Positions 38,840 through 50,180 of a stretch of 64,000 nt of DNA are shown here, piece after piece. A model generated the notes under the pieces. That model did no database searches and had not been told where the DNA came from. It was given only the letters and a program-made list of their open reading frames with translations. Position numbers and translations under genes: made by a program. The stretch spans positions 1,883,190 through 1,947,189 of the forward strand of contig NW_020953951.1 of assembly GCF_900497805.2 (NCBI RefSeq). The letters run 5' to 3'. The DNA comes from Vombatus ursinus. Taxonomy: Eukaryota; Chordata; Mammalia; Diprotodontia; Vombatidae. Numbering within the stretch: position 1 is the first letter of the stretch; each line of letters opens with the position of its first letter.

Positions 38840-39080
38840 TAAGATTACCTGAAGAGGCAATAGGGTATATCATAAAAAACACTAGGTATGAAGTCTAAAG
38901 GCCTGGATCTAAGTCCATTCTCTTACTTATTCACTTGTGTTACCTTGCACAAGCTACTTCCCCTCTATGAGCACTAGCTTCTTAATTAATAAAATGGAAA
39001 TAATACTTGTGCACCTAGCTTCTATAGCATTATTGTGAGGAAAGCAAAGTAATAACAAATCACAAATCAAATGAGCACTA
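38840..39080 (+). mobile_element. MIR-type SINE
   Basis: 'aggcaatagggtatatcata', 'ccttgcacaagctacttccc' and 'ttattgtgaggaaagcaaag'. Confidence 0.65.
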
Positions 39081-39084
39081 TTAT

Positions 39085-40520
39085 TTAATCCCTGGGCATC
39101 TGCACAGGAAATAAAAAACCTCTACATAGTAGAGGGCGGTATTTCCCATATGGAACTCAAACACATACTGAAGGTATGGCAATGTGTTGATTTGTTTTGT
39201 TTAATTGAATGCATTTTTTTTTTTTTTACATGAGAAGGTGCTATGCAGGTAGGAGTAGGTGTAAGGGAGGAGGAGGGAGGATACACTGATAAGTGACACC
39301 AAGATAAACCAAGATGAATCAATAGAATATTCTTAAAATAGAAGACTGACTTTTGTGTCACATGACTACAAAATGGAGGATTAGCCATTTTCTCTCATCC
39401 TCATGACCTTGCAAACTTCTTCAAAACAATTACATTCCAGAGATAAAGTAATTTCAGCTGCCTCCATGAACCAAGAACCCAAAGGAGGTAAAAACTCTGT
39501 GAACTGACACTTACCTTGTGCTCACTCAGTACCCCCTATCCCACTACCCACACAATCCAGCAATAAGGCTGCATTAGCCAACTGGACCCACAAGCTTGCA
39601 GTACCCCACACTCTGCCTGTAGATCCCAACTCCAAACTCCGCACTGCACAACCTTGCTCAGGCCTTGACAGGCAATACCTTAGCTGCATTCTCTACTGCA
39701 ACCTTACAATGATCCTTTTCAGTTTTTGCCCTAGTGACCTGCGAGATTATCAAAGCTGGTAATTTGCTTTGGTTCTCCTCACTATCATCAAGAGATGTGT
39801 ATGTGTTCACATTTTTCATTTAATTCTTTAGTGATATGAATTTTTAAATGCCCTTTTATTCTCTGAACATATAGTGAAACCTCATTAAGATTTTCAGGCA
39901 TTTAAAACCACTCTAGTATATACATTTAATTACATAACAACAAATAACTTCACCCTATTTAATAAAGCAGGACCTCTTTAACAATACATTAGCCTAGTGG
40001 GGTTGTTTATTTTTTAAAAATTTATCAAATTACAGCAATTCTTTCAATCGATTCTTACTATCTTTTTGATCCCTCTCAGTAATTCTGGCCTTTCCTATAA
40101 TAATTCCATATTTTAAAAGTTCTTACCATAAGCTTTTTTTAAGTTGAAGATTTATTTAAAGATTTGTTTAAAAACATACAGAAAATATAATTTTTATTGG
40201 CTAATTTTGTTATTACTGCATACTTTCTACACTACTTAACCAGGAACATTATTTCTATGTACCACCATGTTTGAAATATAGAAAATGCTGCTGATTATAG
40301 TCTCATAGGCTTTGTTCATATCCACAGTACACAACAGCCTTGAAAATGGCAGCAAGATATGGTACACATAGAAAGTTCCTAACATTAAAAGACTTTGTTA
40401 AAATCACTTTCTATCACTGTTGCCTTATTAGAGACAGAGGCAAAAGAAATCTCAGTCAGTTTTATTTTGTATACTACATGCTTGTATTCAGTTAAATCTG
40501 AAACAGTAAAAAATCTTTTA
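39085..40520. other. unit C intron, unassigned
   Basis: About 1.4 kb with no gene signal and no family I can name. It contains a T-run at 39,215-39,228, whose reversed A-rich flank might mark a very old retroelement. Confidence 0.3.
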
Positions 40521-40524
40521 AAAT

Positions 40525-41530
40525 GACAGAATTTCAAAGTTGGAATGGACCTTGGAGACCATCACCTCCAACCTATACCTACCTTAGCAGGAATCCTTTC
40601 TAAAACTTATCTCACAGAGTCATACCCTTAGTATTCACTTAAAGACTTCCAAGGAGAAGATTTACTCTTGAGAAATTTTTAAACTTTCAAATAGTTCTAA
40701 TTATTAGAAAGCTTTTCCTTACATAAGGTCAAATTTGCTTCTCTGCAACTTTGGTTCCATTTCTATTTACTCTTTTTAGGCATCTAGGTTGTACAGTGGC
40801 TAGAAGCCTGGACTTGGTGTCAGGAAACCTGAATTCAAACCCTTCTACAGACACTTACTAGTGAATCCCTGGGTGAGTCACTTAACCATTGTCTGCCTTG
40901 ATTCCCTCAATTGTGAAATGGGGATAATAATAGCACCTACTTCCTAGGGTTGTTGATATAATATTTGTAAAGTGTTTTGTGCAGTGCCTGGCAAATAATA
41001 GGTGCTCAATAAATTCTTATTTCCTCATTCCAACCTATGTTAAACTGGGCAATTCAATTAACCTCTCTCAGCCTGTTTTCTTAACTTAGAACTTACAGGG
41101 CTACTGTGAGGACCAAATGACATAACATATGTAAAGCACTTTATAAGTCTTAAAGTAAATTTGAATGCTAACGATTATTATAGTTGCTATTGTTATTGTC
41201 CTCTAGGCCTATCAAAGCAAGTCTAACCTCTCTTCCAGGTGACATCCGTTCAAATACTTAAAGGTAGCTATCACTTCCCTTGCACCCCCCAAACCCTCAA
41301 TCTGTAGTCTTCTCCATTACAAAGATCCCCAGGTCTTTCATGATCTCAAAGCCCTTAACTCTATAGGATGCTCTTCTTGGGTTGCAGCTAAGTATAATAT
41401 CCCAGATGAGGTCTGACCAGGATAGAGGCAGCAGACACTCTTACTTCCCCTGTAATATGGACATGAGGCCTCTATACAGTCTAAAGTAGGAATGTTGTGC
41501 AAGATCCAGGTTTGTCTGGGGAGGGACTAT
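40525..41530 (-). mobile_element. CR1/L3 LINE 3' end, split by a SINE
   Basis: Reverse L3 text ('ttattagaaagcttttcctt', 'tttgcttctctgcaactttg') stops at about 40,765 and resumes at about 41,205 ('caagtctaacctctcttcca', 'gatgaggtctgaccaggata'). Confidence 0.75.
40775..41200 (+). mobile_element. SINE copies (MIR/MAR1 type)
   Basis: Forward SINE text 'catctaggttgtacagtggc', 'gggtgagtcacttaaccatt' and 'gtgcctggcaaataataggt', then a second fragment with 'gaccaaatgacataacatat'. Confidence 0.7.
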
Positions 41531-41739
41531 TCCTGCACCCCCACACTTGGCCAATTCCAGTCAATTGCTAGAAGAAACAGAAGCTGCTATTGCTGGGTAT
41601 CTTCCTTGTCAGGGTGTGAGGCAGGAATCTAAATTACCAGCAAAACTTTAATTAATTCAATTATCTACTTTTTCTGTTTAAATTTCAAATACTTCCTTGC
41701 CTTTCTCTAGCCAAAAGCTCTGTACTCACTCTCAAATCA

Positions 41740-41910
41740 ATCAATCAGTAAACATTTATTAAGTGTCTACATAATAAAGTGCTGAGAGTACAAAAATAAA
41801 CAAAAGAGAGTCCCTGCCCTCCAGGAGCTTACAATCTTGACTTAGTCAACGTCATAGTTAATTATTGGAAGAGATAGCACTTGAATCCAGGGCTTCTGAC
41901 TCTAAACTTA
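41740..41910. repeat. ancient repeat plus SINE-like tail
   Basis: 'aatcaatcaatcagtaaaca', 'tttattaagtgtctacataa' and 'tccaggagcttacaatctt', as in the copies at 12.3 and 56.1 kb. Confidence 0.6.
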
Positions 41911-42069
41911 CTGTTGTTAGTTTTTTTCTTACTATAACACACTGCAAATTCAAGTTGGGATGGTTAAAAATGAAAAGAGATAGACTGAGGGTATAAACAC
42001 ATCAACAAGAATGAAGAATGGCAAGATGTTTCTGATGGTGATGCAGCAGCCACGAAGGAATACAGATGT

Positions 42070-42265
42070 AGAACTTGTGAGAACCTGAATGGGCATCTAA
42101 CCAAACCTTCCCCCTAATTTTACAGATGGGATAACTGAGAACCAGAGACTTGAAGTGACCTGCCCATGGTCAAACGGATAGTAGATAGCAAACTCAGGAT
42201 TTAAACCCAGGTCATCTGACTTCAAAGCCAGCATTTTTTCCATTAAAGTAATAGGTTGCTTTTAA
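42070..42265 (-). mobile_element. MIR3-like SINE
   Basis: 'ttttacagatgggataactg' and 'gtgacctgcccatggtcaaa' in reverse orientation. Confidence 0.7.
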
Positions 42266-42329
42266 ACAACTAATAAAGTAATTCCTAGAATCTGTACATA
42301 TTTTCACTCCACTTCCCCAAGTCCATTTG

Positions 42330-45300
42330 TTTATGACAGGATGCATAGTGAGAACCTAAGGATTTTAGGTCTCCCAGAAAAATTCAACAAGTCAAAAAAT
42401 TTAAATATCATAATACAAGAAATAATATTAAAAAAAATACTGCCCAGAACTTCTAAACACGGAAAACAAAGTGTCAAATGAAAAAATCCATAGGGGGGAA
42501 AAAAAAAACAAAAACAAAAAACCCAAGGCTTCACACTCCAATACACCTAGTGGTTAAATTTAACAACTCCATTGAGAAACAATAAATTCTGCAAGTGATC
42601 AGAGAAAGACTTTCAAATACAAAGGAAAGGAAATTGAAATAACACAAGACTATTCTATACCCACCAGGAAACACAGGAGGGATAGGAACAAGGTATTCTT
42701 GAGCAATTGAGTTCAAGGTGCAGCCCTAGGTGACCTACACTACAAATATGAGCTCAAATGAAAAAAATACATTCAATAATGAAAAGTATTCAATATATTC
42801 TTAGAAAGGAAACCATCCCTTCAGAGATTATTTGCTTCTTAAATACTGCCAGATAATAGAAATTCAAGAGGGGTGAACAAATGCAGCAGCAAAGGGCACA
42901 GATAGCAAGAAAGTGACCACCAAAAGACTTCTTTCTAAATGAAAACAAGGAGACAGGGGCGAAGGTAGAAGATAGAATCATATGGCACCCCACCTACAGG
43001 TGAACGTGATGTGTTTTGGTTAGATTCAGGGTTAGCAATGAGGGTAAAATGACGCTTGAAGTCTCTCAGGAAGAAGAACCTAGGGGATTAGGTGAAGAGG
43101 TAAGTGAAGGACTGAAAAAGAGGAAGGGGAAGGGAAGGCTTTGTTTTGGTGGTGGGATAGGATGCCACTGATGAATGCTCTCATTGGGGAAGAAAGATGT
43201 TTTGTGAAGGAGCTAGGGACCTTGCACTGGGTGTTAATTGCAAAGATCTGGTGTTATGAGAAATCACTCATCCTGCTTCAGGATGAATGGAATCAAAGCT
43301 CGTGGAAGGCAAGTGGCACCTGGAAGAGTGTAAGGGCATGGACCCAGGGAGGATATTTTGAGGCAAATGAGGAAGGAAGATAATTGGGGAAGAGAAAAGG
43401 TCAATGGTAGGTGGAAGGGGCTACAGGGTCCTGCAATGGGACACTGTACTTTCTGTCACCTGCAAGAATTGCTGTTTTTCTGGGAGTGAAGCACAGTAGA
43501 AAATGGGGGCGGGGAAAGCCCTACAAGGCAGTGCTACTTAGAAGGGACAGCTCAGAAAGGTAGTTCTTTGAAAAGACTAATAAAATAATAATCCTTTAGC
43601 TAATCTCATTAAAAAGAAGACAGAAAATAAAATCAATAAAATAGTAAATGAGCAAGGTAAAATTGTAACAAAACTAGAATAAAAGTAATCAGAACATATT
43701 ATACAGTTATATGCTAACGAAACTAAGCACACAAAAGAAATAGAGGAATATTTTCTTTTTTTGAATTCAAGTCCTCTTGACTCCATGGCCCATGCTCTAT
43801 ACACTGCACCAAATTCTAGGCAATCAGCAAAGATACTGAGAAAATTAATAGCTTCAGCAAAGTTGCAGACTAAAAAATAAATCCTCAAAAATCAACAGCA
43901 TTTCTATGTAATAATAAAACATGAGAAGCAATAATAGAAAGGTAAATCCTATTCCAAATAACTACAAAATGCATAAAATATCTGAGTATTAACCTTACAA
44001 AGCGCACAAAAGACTTCTATAGATTCAATTACAAAGGGCTTCTTAAACAAATAAAGAACAATTTAAATAGCTAGAGGAATATCCAGCGCTTGTGAATCTA
44101 CTGTGCCAATATAATAAAAATGACAATGCTTCCAAAGTTAGCTTACACCTTTATTGTTATACCAAACTACCAAAGGAATACTTTATATAACTTGATAAAA
44201 ATGATAACAAAATTCATTTGGAAAAACAAAAGACCTAGAATATCAAGGGAAAGATGAAAAGAGATAAGGATGAAGGCAGAATAGCACTTTTAGACCTCAA
44301 ATTGTATCATAAAGCAGTCACCAAAACTACATGGTTTTGGTTAAAAAAGAGAGGTATATCAATGGAACATACTATAATCAATCAGGTACTGACCAAAGTG
44401 CTAAGGAGAATCAGAAACAATCTAACTCAATAACCCAATCTCCAACAAAGGAGAAAACATAAATTACCTAAGAAACAACTTTCTATTTGACAAAAATTGC
44501 TGACAAAACTAGAAAACAGCCTGGCAAAAATTAGGCTTAGACTAACATCTTATCCCACATTCCATTCTAAATGTATACATGACTTTAATATTAAATATCA
44601 TACTATAAAAAAGTTAGAATAGAAGCAAATCATATACCTCTCACAGTTATGGGTAGGAGATGTACTCTTAATCAAATAAGGGACAGAAGCAATTACAAAA
44701 GATAAAATAGATAACTTTCATTACATGAGACTGAAAAGCTTCTGCATAGACATAATGCATCTAGGATAGAAAAGGAACAACCGTACAAACAAACAAAAAA
44801 ATTAAAAATTAAGGTAGCAAAATTATAAAGATCAAGCAGGACTCAAAAGAGGAAATATGAGAGGACTTCCCACAACCCCTCCCTTCAGTGGAGATGTTAA
44901 GTCCACAGGTATTGCACATTTCACATGTTTTTGGTCTTTTTCAATGTATTAATTAGTTATGCTGACTTTTTTCCCTCATATTTTTGTCTATATAAAAAAT
45001 ACTAGTTGTCTGTGCATACATAAAAAAGGGGAAAGAGAAAAGGACTCACATGTACAAAAACATTTATAGCAGCTGTTTTTGTGGCGTCAAAGAACTGGAA
45101 ATTGAGGGGATGCCCATCAACTGGGGAATGGCTGAACAAATTGTGGTATATAAATGTAATGGAATCCTATTGTTCCATAAGAAATGGTAAGCAAGCAGAT
45201 TTCAGAAAAGCCTGGGAAGACTTGCATGAATTGATGCTGAGTGAAGTGAGCAGAACCAGGAGAACAGTGTACACAGCAAGACTTAGCTCTTCTCAGCGAC

Positions 45301-45560
45301 ACTATGACCTAAGACAAATCCAAAATACTCATGATAGAAAATGCTATCCACATCCAAAGAAAGAACTATGGAGTCTGAATGCAGATCAAAGAATACTATT
45401 TTCTCTTTCTTTTGTTGTTTTTTTGTTTTTTTCTTTCCTTATGGTTTTTCTTTTTTGTTCTAATATATGTATAGCCTATAACAGATTGCATGCTGTCTTG
45501 GGGAGGGGGAAACTTAGAACTCAAAACCTCATAAAAGCAAGTGCTGAAAACCAAAACTAA
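42330..45560 (+). mobile_element. L1-superfamily element (possibly HAL1-like 5' part)
   Basis: A forward non-LTR element about 3.2 kb long. 42,350-42,990 resembles an L1/HAL1 ORF1-type region ('caaatacaaaggaaaggaaa'). 42,990-43,560 is GA-rich linker. 43,580-44,800 is ORF2 reverse-transcriptase text ('acaaagggcttcttaaacaa', 'tcatttggaaaaacaaaaga'). The 3' end is at 45,040-45,560 with an open 159-codon stretch (KNWKLRGCPSTGEWLNKLWY). A partial reverse SINE lies at 43,745-43,830. Frames are broken throughout. Whether the parts come from one insertion is not certain. Confidence 0.7.
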
Positions 45561-45906
45561 ATAATTAATTAAAAATACTAGTTGTTACATGGGAAGGCTC
45601 TCTGGGTGGAGAAGGAGGAGGGATATGGAAGATAATTATGATAAGGTAAAAAACAACAGACACCAGTAAAAACTTATTTTAAGAAAACAAAAGAAGACAG
45701 ATGAAGCCACTAATCCCAATCCAGGTCTGATCTTTGGAAACCAGTCATTGAGGCAGGAAACAGAAGCAGGAGCATCCTATTTCTTAACCTAAAAGGTATT
45801 TGAAAGCTATAGTCCCTGGATCAGAACTGTAACAAGCACTTCAAGGCTCTACAGCTATCAATTAGCACAGATCACCACAAGGATCCAGGAAGAAAACCAG
45901 CCTTAC

Positions 45907-46033
45907 CTAGCAAAACCATATTCCCATAATTCTCCTGCATCATGTCCCTATAAAGGGCCTTCTGATGAAGTCCCAGATACATCCATTCCTTTCTTGTGAA
46001 ATACAAAGCCACATTCTCGGATGTCCCTGATTC
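45907..46033 (-). CDS. KRAB-A box exon, changed core (unit C)
   Basis: A second KRAB-A exon of exactly 127 bp, with acceptor AG at 46,034-46,035 and donor GTAAGG from 45,906. It reads [17 protein letters not shown], then LYRDMMQENY, open throughout. Compared with the unit A copy ([18 protein letters not shown]), the leading VTF is GTS, the DV pair is NV and the MLE triplet is MQE. DV and MLE are the residues that mutational work on KRAB boxes identified as needed for TRIM28 binding, so repression is likely weak or lost (inference). The CpG island at 47.4-47.8 kb is its likely promoter. I see no leader exon between them. Confidence 0.8.
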
Positions 46034-46274
46034 CTGAAACATTGTTCCTACTACCTCAGAGATTCCATTACTCAGTCCTGGGTAGATGGGCCAAGGTGGC
46101 AGCCTCGGTGAAGGGAAAGCACACAGAAAGATATCCAAAATTAAAAAGGAGTACTTTAGGAATTAGACAGGGAAAAGAAAAACCAGAAGAAATCAATGTG
46201 ACAAAAACTTCTGTGCATTTTCCCAGGCCATCTCCAAAGACAGGAATATACTCTGCCCTCATCTCTGACCTCTG

Positions 46275-46505
46275 AAATCCTTTTCAAGGCTCTCCTCCTC
46301 CATGAAACCTTCCCTGATTTACACCCACCCTATTCTTCCCTGCTCAATTTGTCCCAATCACCCTACCATGAATCATTTATTTTCTCTTTATATGTCAGTC
46401 TTCTAAGATTAAAATCTCCTTGAGAGCAGGTCCTGCAGATTTTTTGTCTTCCAGTGTCCTCCAGGGCCCAGTGATTAGCAAATATTTGTTGAGCTGTTGA
46501 ATTCT
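46275..46505 (+). mobile_element. L2 LINE 3' end
   Basis: 'ccatgaaaccttccctgatt', 'aaaatctccttgagagcagg' and 'agcaaatatttgttgagct'. Confidence 0.75.
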
Positions 46506-46789
46506 TAAACTTCCCTGTGGCATTCTTATCTTTTACCACTTATTGTTTGTGGAATGCAATTTAACCGACTGCAGAGGTCTCCCTTCTGGGTGAAGCCTAT
46601 GATCCATCTGATGCTAAGAAAAGGGAAGAAGGGAGAGGAAGAAAAGTGAAGCTCTGAGTGTCTCCAACTCCCACTTTACCCTGATAGGAAACCCATTAGA
46701 AGGTTAATTAGAAGGTTAATGGTCGGAGCTAAATAGGATTCATAGAGGGTTTTCAAGTACCAAACACAGAGGAATCCCTTTTAACCCTC

Positions 46790-47425
46790 AAAATAACCCA
46801 GGGAGGTAGCCACCACTTGCTCTCCCCATTTTACAGATGAAGAAACTGATTAGGCAGAGGCAGAGTGGTACAACAAAGACCACTGGTGCTGAGTGAAGTG
46901 AGCAGAACCAAGAGAACGTTGTACACAATAACAGCCACGTTGTGTGATGACTAATTTTGATAAACTTCACCCTTCCTGGCAATACAAGGATCTAAGCCAT
47001 CTCCAGAGGCCTCGTAATGGAAAATGCTATCCACACCCAAAGAAAGAACTATGGAAGCCAAATTGTTATTTTTTTTCTCTTCTGTTGAGTTTTGTTTCCT
47101 CTTTCTGATGGTTCCTCCTATTGATTTTAATTTCTACTTACAACATCACTAATGTGAAAATATGTTTAATATGAATGTAAATGTATAGCCTACATCAGAT
47201 TGTGCGCCGTCTTGGGTAGGGTGGTGGGGAGGAAGGAGGAGAAAAATGTTAAACTCAAAAGCATATGGAAGTAATTATTGATAAATCAAAAAAAAATTAA
47301 TAAAGAAAAATAAAATTAAAAAAAAAAAGACCACTGGTTCTAGGGTCAAAGAGTCCTAATCCTGTCTATGCTGTTTACCAAGCGCTATGATCTTTGTCGC
47401 TAGAGGTTTCTCATCCGTAAAGGGA
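46790..47425 (+). mobile_element. MIR-type SINE split by an L1 end
   Basis: SINE text up to 46,887 ('gcagagtggtacaacaaag') continues at 47,339 ('tctagggtcaaagagtccta'). Confidence 0.65.
46888..47325 (+). mobile_element. 5'-truncated L1 3' end with target duplication
   Basis: Begins 'gctgagtgaagtgagcagaa' and ends in an A-rich tail. Flanked by AAAGACCACTGGT at 46,875-46,887 and 47,326-47,338 (13 bp, identical). It is one of the younger insertions here. Confidence 0.92.
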
Positions 47426-47429
47426 AAAG

Positions 47430-47830
47430 AAAAAAAAAAAAGCTGGTCGGGGTCGGACTAGGGAGCCCCTGAGGGGTGCCCCTCACCCCGACAAAGGGGT
47501 CAGCAAGGAGTGGCGGGGCCAGAATCCTAACCCAGGTCGGTGACTCCCCTGGCGGAGGAGGAAAGACTATCCGCAGTCAGCACACAGCTCGAAGCGTCTA
47601 CGGGCAGACAACAGCCCGCCTGAATGACCTTTGAACCCTTCTCCGGAAGTTGGGCAGGGAAGGCGTGATGGGGGCGGGGATCAAAACCGGAAGTAGGTCA
47701 TGACTCCCTCTCTAGGACTCCCCTTTGACTTTCCATGGCTCCTCCCTCCTCCCTCCGGAAGCCGGAAGCCCTAAAACGCCTGAGAGGGCGGGGCTCCTGA
47801 GAGAATCCGTTTTGTTTTCAATCTCAACCC
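47430..47830 (-). promoter_or_regulatory. CpG-rich promoter of KZNF unit C with ETS motifs
   Basis: A GC-rich block 1.4 kb upstream of the KRAB-A exon. A possible first-exon donor GTGAGGGG begins at 47,486 on the minus strand. CCGGAA motifs, the core of GABP/ETS sites typical of housekeeping-like CpG promoters, occur at about 47,643, 47,685, 47,756 and 47,763. The block is smaller and less CpG-dense than those of units A and B. Confidence 0.55.
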
Positions 47831-48234
47831 GTTTTCCTTCTGTTGGGTTGTGAGAGGGCTGTGAAAAGGTTTGAGAAGCACTACAACGTGCAGTCATTGC
47901 TTCTGTAGCCAGGTTAGGGTGGGTGGGCGTCCTGCCCATGTTGTTCCCAGAACCCCAAGGGAGCTTTGATTCCTGCCAGCAGATCATGACACCTTAGGGC
48001 TGATGGGTAGCTTGGTGAGGATTATATCCATTCCCAACAACTGAATAGTATTAGTCCAGGGGAAATAATTTTTAGGTTCAAGCCACTCTCCTGACCCCTA
48101 TCCCTTAAGGGGGAAGGAATGTCCCAAGCAGTATATACAAAGATTTCAATCCCTTCTCACCAAATGCCAGTTAATATGATAAATATAATTATAATATATA
48201 TTATATATATAAATATGTAATAAATATAATTAGC
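47831..48234. other. upstream flank of unit C, unassigned
   Basis: No recognised element. An AT-rich run lies at 48,175-48,235. Confidence 0.3.
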
Positions 48235-48475
48235 ATGTATATAGCACTTTTAGCTTGGCAAAGTGCTTTACAAAGATCATCTCATTTTATCTTCACCATC
48301 ACACTATCTTGTGAGGTAGATACTATTATTTCCCACATTTAATAGATGATGAAACTGAAACAGATTAAAGAACTAGCCTAGAGTCACTCAGTAAATGTGT
48401 GTGGTTAAATCTTAACTTAGGTCTTCCAGTCTTCAGGTTCAATGCTCTATCCACTGTACCAGATCCATGGGGTTT
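48235..48475 (-). mobile_element. MIR-type SINE
   Basis: 'tatatagcacttttagcttg', 'gatgaaactgaaacagatta' and 'atgctctatccactgtacca' in reverse orientation. Confidence 0.75.
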
Positions 48476-48890
48476 CAAATTATTTTTGGTTTTTGTTGAC
48501 CCCTTTATGATTGAGTGGAAGCCTTTCTTTGTAGAACTGAAAAGCTCAGGAGGTATCAAAATTCCTATTAAAAGGGATTATATCTCGCTTTGGTCTGCCT
48601 GGCTCCTTAGAGAGTCACAATGGTCCAGCCTTCACTTCACAAATAACTCAAGTGTGGCAGAGGCGCTTGAAATTATATATCACTTTCACTCTGCTTGGCA
48701 CCCTCAGTCTCCTGGGAAGGTAGAAAAAATGAATCATACCTTAAAGGGAGTCCTTATTAAGCTATGCATGGAGAATGAGGAGGACTGGAAGAAAAACCTT
48801 CAGATCAGACTGCTTAGAGTCCTTAGGGCCCAGGATTGTTGGGTATACCACCCACACCCACAGGGCAACATCATCTCCTCCCCAATGCAT

Positions 48891-49435
48891 TTTTTTTTTT
48901 TAAGCAAGACACGTTTTATTCTCCAAAAATCTCCAACCAGGAAACTCCACAAAAAGAGACTGGGAGGGAAGGCAGCAGCATGGTGGGAGGGTGTGGGAGG
49001 TGTTTGCTGTGTTCTGTATTAGGAAGAGTATGTTAAAAGCAGGATACAAGAGTCAGCAAAGAGATCACTTCCTGTCTTCTGGGAGTCCAGGAGAATTATA
49101 GTAGCTATCACTGTTCCCATGGAGTCCAAGAAAGGTTAGTGGAATCTTGGTGGTCCAGTTTTCTTGGGATTTGGGGATGGCAAGGACAGAGCACACTGGA
49201 AAACTGTGCGCTTGACAGGATTAGAATTCAGTCCCACAACCAAAGAGGGTTCTAGCATTTCCAGAGAAATAGCATAGATCTTTGTGGTATCAGGAAAAGA
49301 TGCTGGAGCTCTTAGGCAGCATCTCTGTAACTCCTTATCCAAGGATGTCTAGAAGACTTTGCATCAGTAGCAGCAGTCAAGACCAGGAAGGGATGTGGAG
49401 TTATCTTCTTGGCTCAGTCATCTAAGAGGTTAAAA
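48891..49435 (-). pseudogene. retrocopy of an unidentified mRNA
   Basis: Starts on the plus strand with a T-run followed, in reverse, by an AATAAA signal 17 bases upstream of it, i.e. a polyadenylated cDNA on the minus strand. The longest open stretch (49,136-49,342, 68 codons) reads LDKELQRCCLRAPAS, then KIYAISLEMLEPSLV and PVKRTVFQCALS, with a stop after PRFH and about 235 nt of 3' UTR-like sequence. I do not recognise the parent gene. It sits within the ERV1-like fragment and is therefore younger than it. No clear target duplication was found. Dead or only a fragment, since the 5' coding part is not open. Confidence 0.6.
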
Positions 49436-49740
49436 AAAAGAAGAAAAAAGAAAACAGAAAACTAAAACTCTTTAAGACTGACAGGGGTCACCTGTAACTT
49501 CATCTTGAGAAGGAAGGAGGGCAAAATGTTCCTTAAGAAGGGAGCAGAGTATCTCATACTTTGGATTGGACACCGACAACATGAGGCCATTCACCAATTG
49601 ATAAACAAGACATTTTAGTCTCCAGGAATTCCAGAAATCTTTGGACTTCCTGGCAAATGTGGTTCTAGATAACAGAATAGCCCTGGATTACCCGCTCACC
49701 TCTAGTGGAGACTGCTCTATGTACTAAATTAACAACTCCC

Positions 49741-49895
49741 GGGGCAACTAGGTGGTACAGTGGATAGAGCTCCAGCCTTGGAGTCAGGAGGACCCGAATT
49801 CAAATCTAGCCTCAGACACTTGACCTGTGTGACCCTGGGCAAGTCACTTAACCCCAACTGCCTCACCAAAAAGCAAACAAAACAAAGTAAAAAAT
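49741..49895 (+). mobile_element. marsupial SINE with 15-bp target duplication
   Basis: Begins 'ggggcaactaggtggtacag', ends in an A-rich tail, and is flanked by AAATTAACAACTCCC at 49,726-49,740 and 49,896-49,910. It inserted into the env-tail region of the ERV fragment. Confidence 0.95.
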
Positions 49896-50180
49896 AAATT
49901 AACAACTCCCAGCAGGTAGAACTCTGTATCAAACATTCTGGAAGAGGCTAGTTAGATGTGAGAAATCCATGATAGCCTCAGTTCCCCAAAACAGTCCTCT
50001 TCAAAGGAATCCTGGCTTCTTTCTCTGTTAACCCTGATACTCATCCCACTCCTGGTCATATTCCTTCTACACTTTTTTGGCCCTTGTTTGCTTAATCTCC
50101 TTACCAGATTTGTCTCCTCTAGGGTCCGGGCTACCCACTTCCACATGATCACTCAGGCTGTGTACCAACCTTTGTCTGAG

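Noticed and set aside
45081-45560. 159-codon open frame with KNWKLRGCPSTGEW
   Set aside because: Part of the L1 ORF2 C-terminus and 3' region, not a host gene.
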